A stretch of DNA of 18,518 bases from JACQXM01 sp964569425 (GTDB taxonomy: Bacteria > Planctomycetota > Phycisphaerae > UBA1845): NCBI GenBank assembly GCA_964569425.1, contig CAZMVD010000079.1, forward strand, positions 1 through 18,518, given 5' to 3'. Made by a program: the position numbers and the translations under genes. Below, one piece after another: positions 16,140-18,518 of the stretch (position 1 is the first letter of the stretch; every line of letters begins with the position of its first letter). The notes under the pieces were generated by a model. The model did no database searches, was not told the origin of the DNA, and saw only the letters and a list, made by a program, of their open reading frames with translations.

Positions 16140-18503
16140 ATGAATCAGGATCGACCTACGCCGGATACTCCCGGTGGGCAGGCAGCGTCAGACATTTTCT
16201 GGAAAGAGGGCGGCGGCGTTGCCCGCAAGCATCCTGATCAGATCGGCCCCTACCGGATCTCCGCCGTGCTTGGCCAGGGGGGGATGGGAATCGTCTACCT
16301 CGCCCGCCAGGATTCACCGCCGCGCACCGTGGCTTTGAAGGTGATCCGGGATGGTGCGGAGAGCGCGGAACTCCGGCGCCGGTTTCGCGTGGAGGCGGAA
16401 GCACTGCTGCATCTGGAGCACCCCGGCATCGCCCAGGTGTACGACGTGGGCATGTTCGACACCGAATCCGGCCCGGAACCCTATCTGGCGATGGAACACA
16501 TCGACGGGCTGCGCCTGACTGATTACGTCTCGCGCCACCGGTTAGACACCCGCGAACGACTCGCCCTACTGATTCAGGTTTGCCACGCCGTGCATCACGC
16601 ACACGAGAACGGCATTGTCCATCGCGACCTCAAGCCCGGAAATATACTGGTGGATAACCAGGGCCGCTGCAAAGTTCTCGATTTCGGCCTGGCGCGCTGG
16701 ATGGATGTCGACGCTCGCGTCACCACCCTGCGCACGGATGTCGCGCGGCTGATGGGCACCCTTCCCTATATGAGCCCTGAACAAGTCGCGGGCGATGCGG
16801 CGCATGTGGACATTCGCTCGGACACCTACGCCCTTGGGGTCATCGCCTACGAACTGCTGGTGGATCGGCTGCCCTACGACGTAGCACACTGCTCCATTCC
16901 GCAGGCCGCGCGCCGCATTCAGGAAGTCGACCCGATACCTTTGAGCACCATTCATCGAGCGCTCCGGGGCGACGCCGAGACCATCATCAACAAGGCGCTG
17001 GAGAAAGAGCCCGACCGTCGCTATCAGTCGGCCGCCGAACTGGCCGCAGACATTCAACATTACCTGAGCGACCGCCCCATCGCCGCCCGCCCCGTTTCCA
17101 CCCTGTACCAGATGCGCAAGTTCGCGCGGCGCAATCGAGGCCTGGTGGCCGGCGCAACCGCCGCGTTCGTCATTCTCATCGCCGGAGTCATCGTCAGTTC
17201 TACGTTTGCCATCGGCCGCGGCCGGGCTTTGCACGAATCCGAACACCAGCGGCGCATCGCCGAAGCGGTCAATCAGTTTCTCACCCAGGACCTTCTGGCC
17301 AGCGCGGACCCCACCAAGCAGCCTGACCGGACGATCTCGCTACGTGAGGTGCTCGACCGCGCCGCCGGAAAAATTGAGGGACGCTTCGCCGATTCCCCGC
17401 TGGTCGAAGCCTCCATCCGCACGACGCTTTCTAATACCTACAAGGCACTGGGGGAATACGCCCCGGCCCTCGAACAGGCCGTCCGCGCTCTGGAGATTTA
17501 CCAATCCGAGCCGCGCGCTCCGGCGAGGGAAACTATTCGTGCGATGAACCGGGCCGCTTCGCTGGAAAGGTCGCTCGGCCGGTATGCCGAGGCCGAAGCG
17601 CGTTTTCGCGAAGCGCTGGAGTTGGCGACGCGCCTTTTCGGTGAAGAGGACGAGACGGCGCTCTCGCTGCTGAACAACCTCGCACTGCTTCTGGAACGGG
17701 ACGAGCGAAAAAAAGAGGCCGCGGAGATTCTGGAACGGGTGGTTCAAATCCGCACCCGCGTGCTTGGCGAACAACATGATCACACCATGACCTCGATCAA
17801 CAACCTGGCGCTGGTCTACGTGGCCCTGAGGCGCTATGACGAGGCCGAGCCGCTTTATCTCAAAGAGCTCGAATACTCCCGCCGCACGGCCGGGCCGGAG
17901 CATCCGGGCACGCTGATTTCGCTGAACAACCTGGCGGTGCTCTACATCCACCGCGGAGATTTGACACGGGCAGAGCCGCTCGTTCGCGAGGTGCTTGAGG
18001 CGCGTTCCCGCGTTCTGGGACCGGACCACCCGTATACGATCGAGAGCATGGATACGCTTGGCAATCTGTTGGCGACTTCGAAGCGGTTTGATGAGGCGCT
18101 GGCGATCCTGAACGATGCCGTAGAGCGCAGCCAACGGACACTGGGTGCGGACCACCCCCTGAGCACGCGGGTACAGGAACGGTTAGCTGTAGTGTACTTA
18201 GCGCTCAAACGGTTCGACGAAGCCGAACCGTTGTTTCGAATCAGCTACGAGGCCAAGCGCCGGCGCCACGGAGAAGACCACCCCGCCACCGCCCACACGA
18301 TGAGCATCCTTTCGGGCATTGCTCTCGAACACGGAAACCTGGAGGAGGCGGAATCACTCGGACTCCGCAGCTACCCGATCATCGAACGAGCCTTCGGCCC
18401 CCGCGACCGGGAGGTCACCAATCTCGCCAAGGTGATGCAGCGCCTCTACGAAGCCAAAGGCAACGCGGAGGAGGCCGCGCGGTGGAAGGATCTGTCCGAG
18501 TAG
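16140..18503 (+). CDS. Membrane serine/threonine protein kinase with TPR repeats (PknB type)
   Basis: 787 aa. The frame is open from an ATG at 16077, but ATG at 16140 has GGAG with a 7-nt spacer and avoids a non-homologous lead. The kinase domain spans about 38-310 and is complete: glycine loop GQGGMGIV (45-52), VALK with Lys67, helix-C Glu85, HRDLKPGN with catalytic Asp163, DFG at 181-183, SPE at 212-214 and Asp228 of the DIRSD motif. It should be active and phosphorylate Ser/Thr. A single transmembrane helix (about 334-357, GLVAGATAAFVILIAGVIVS) follows the linker FARRNR. Residues about 420-780 form tandem TPRs of the kinesin-light-chain type with LGPDHPYT-like links (LGEQHDHTM, AGPEHPGT, LGPDHPYT, LGADHPLS, HGEDHPAT). 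The TPR part is probably on the far side of the membrane, as a sensor or docking arm. The gene is divergent from the sigma factor, a common planctomycete pairing. Substrates are unknown. Confidence 0.95.
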   Translation: MNQDRPTPDTPGGQAASDIFWKEGGGVARKHPDQIGPYRISAVLGQGGMGIVYLARQDSPPRTVALKVIRDGAESAELRRRFRVEAEALLHLEHPGIAQVYDVGMFDTESGPEPYLAMEHIDGLRLTDYVSRHRLDTRERLALLIQVCHAVHHAHENGIVHRDLKPGNILVDNQGRCKVLDFGLARWMDVDARVTTLRTDVARLMGTLPYMSPEQVAGDAAHVDIRSDTYALGVIAYELLVDRLPYDVAHCSIPQAARRIQEVDPIPLSTIHRALRGDAETIINKALEKEPDRRYQSAAELAADIQHYLSDRPIAARPVSTLYQMRKFARRNRGLVAGATAAFVILIAGVIVSSTFAIGRGRALHESEHQRRIAEAVNQFLTQDLLASADPTKQPDRTISLREVLDRAAGKIEGRFADSPLVEASIRTTLSNTYKALGEYAPALEQAVRALEIYQSEPRAPARETIRAMNRAASLERSLGRYAEAEARFREALELATRLFGEEDETALSLLNNLALLLERDERKKEAAEILERVVQIRTRVLGEQHDHTMTSINNLALVYVALRRYDEAEPLYLKELEYSRRTAGPEHPGTLISLNNLAVLYIHRGDLTRAEPLVREVLEARSRVLGPDHPYTIESMDTLGNLLATSKRFDEALAILNDAVERSQRTLGADHPLSTRVQERLAVVYLALKRFDEAEPLFRISYEAKRRRHGEDHPATAHTMSILSGIALEHGNLEEAESLGLRSYPIIERAFGPRDREVTNLAKVMQRLYEAKGNAEEAARWKDLSE

Positions 18504-18518
18504 CCGCCGGCGCGATCG

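Overview
The window looks like a piece of a high-GC planctomycete-type chromosome (Planctomycetota, perhaps Phycisphaerae-like). This is inferred from three things: a membrane Ser/Thr kinase with a kinase-TM-TPR layout and the linker phrase FARRNRGLVAG; a divergent sigma factor with the FPxTxR start seen in planctomycete ECF factors; and giant secreted proteins carrying FG-GAP, thrombospondin type 3 and Cys-rich modules. No rRNA, tRNA, CRISPR array, transposase or phage gene is visible. Coding density is very high.

Layout. Six genes, five of them on the minus strand. Right side: a plus-strand receptor-type Ser/Thr kinase with TPRs (16140-18503). It diverges, across about 230 bp, from an ECF-like sigma factor (15906 down to 15229). 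The sigma factor overlaps by 4 nt a small unrecognised protein (15232 down to 14753). After a 200-bp gap with an inverted repeat comes a tight minus-strand cluster of three Sec-exported proteins: a 662-aa Cys-containing protein (14552-12564), a giant 2813-aa protein (12543-4102), and a very large SpvB/TcB/RHS-type protein (starting at 4080 and running off the left edge, 1360 codons seen). The three are separated by only about 20 nt, with ribosome binding sites inside the gaps, so they are probably one operon.

Main interpretation. The SpvB-like protein has the classic order of a Tc (ABC) toxin B component: SpvB N-terminal domain, six VCBS/FG-GAP-like repeats, TcdB mid-N and mid-C domains, then RHS/YD repeats. 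The giant upstream protein ends in long helices and a beta-rich tail that resemble, by eye, the C-terminal pore/TcB-binding part of a TcA subunit. Its front end is unlike known TcA: a Sec signal peptide, seven FG-GAP repeats (an integrin-alpha-like propeller) and a run of thrombospondin type 3 calcium repeats. The cluster is therefore a candidate divergent, Sec-exported Tc-toxin-like or contact/adhesion machine, next to a sigma/kinase signalling module that could control it. The TcB-like assignment is strong. The TcA-like assignment, and the link between signalling and toxin genes, are inferences.
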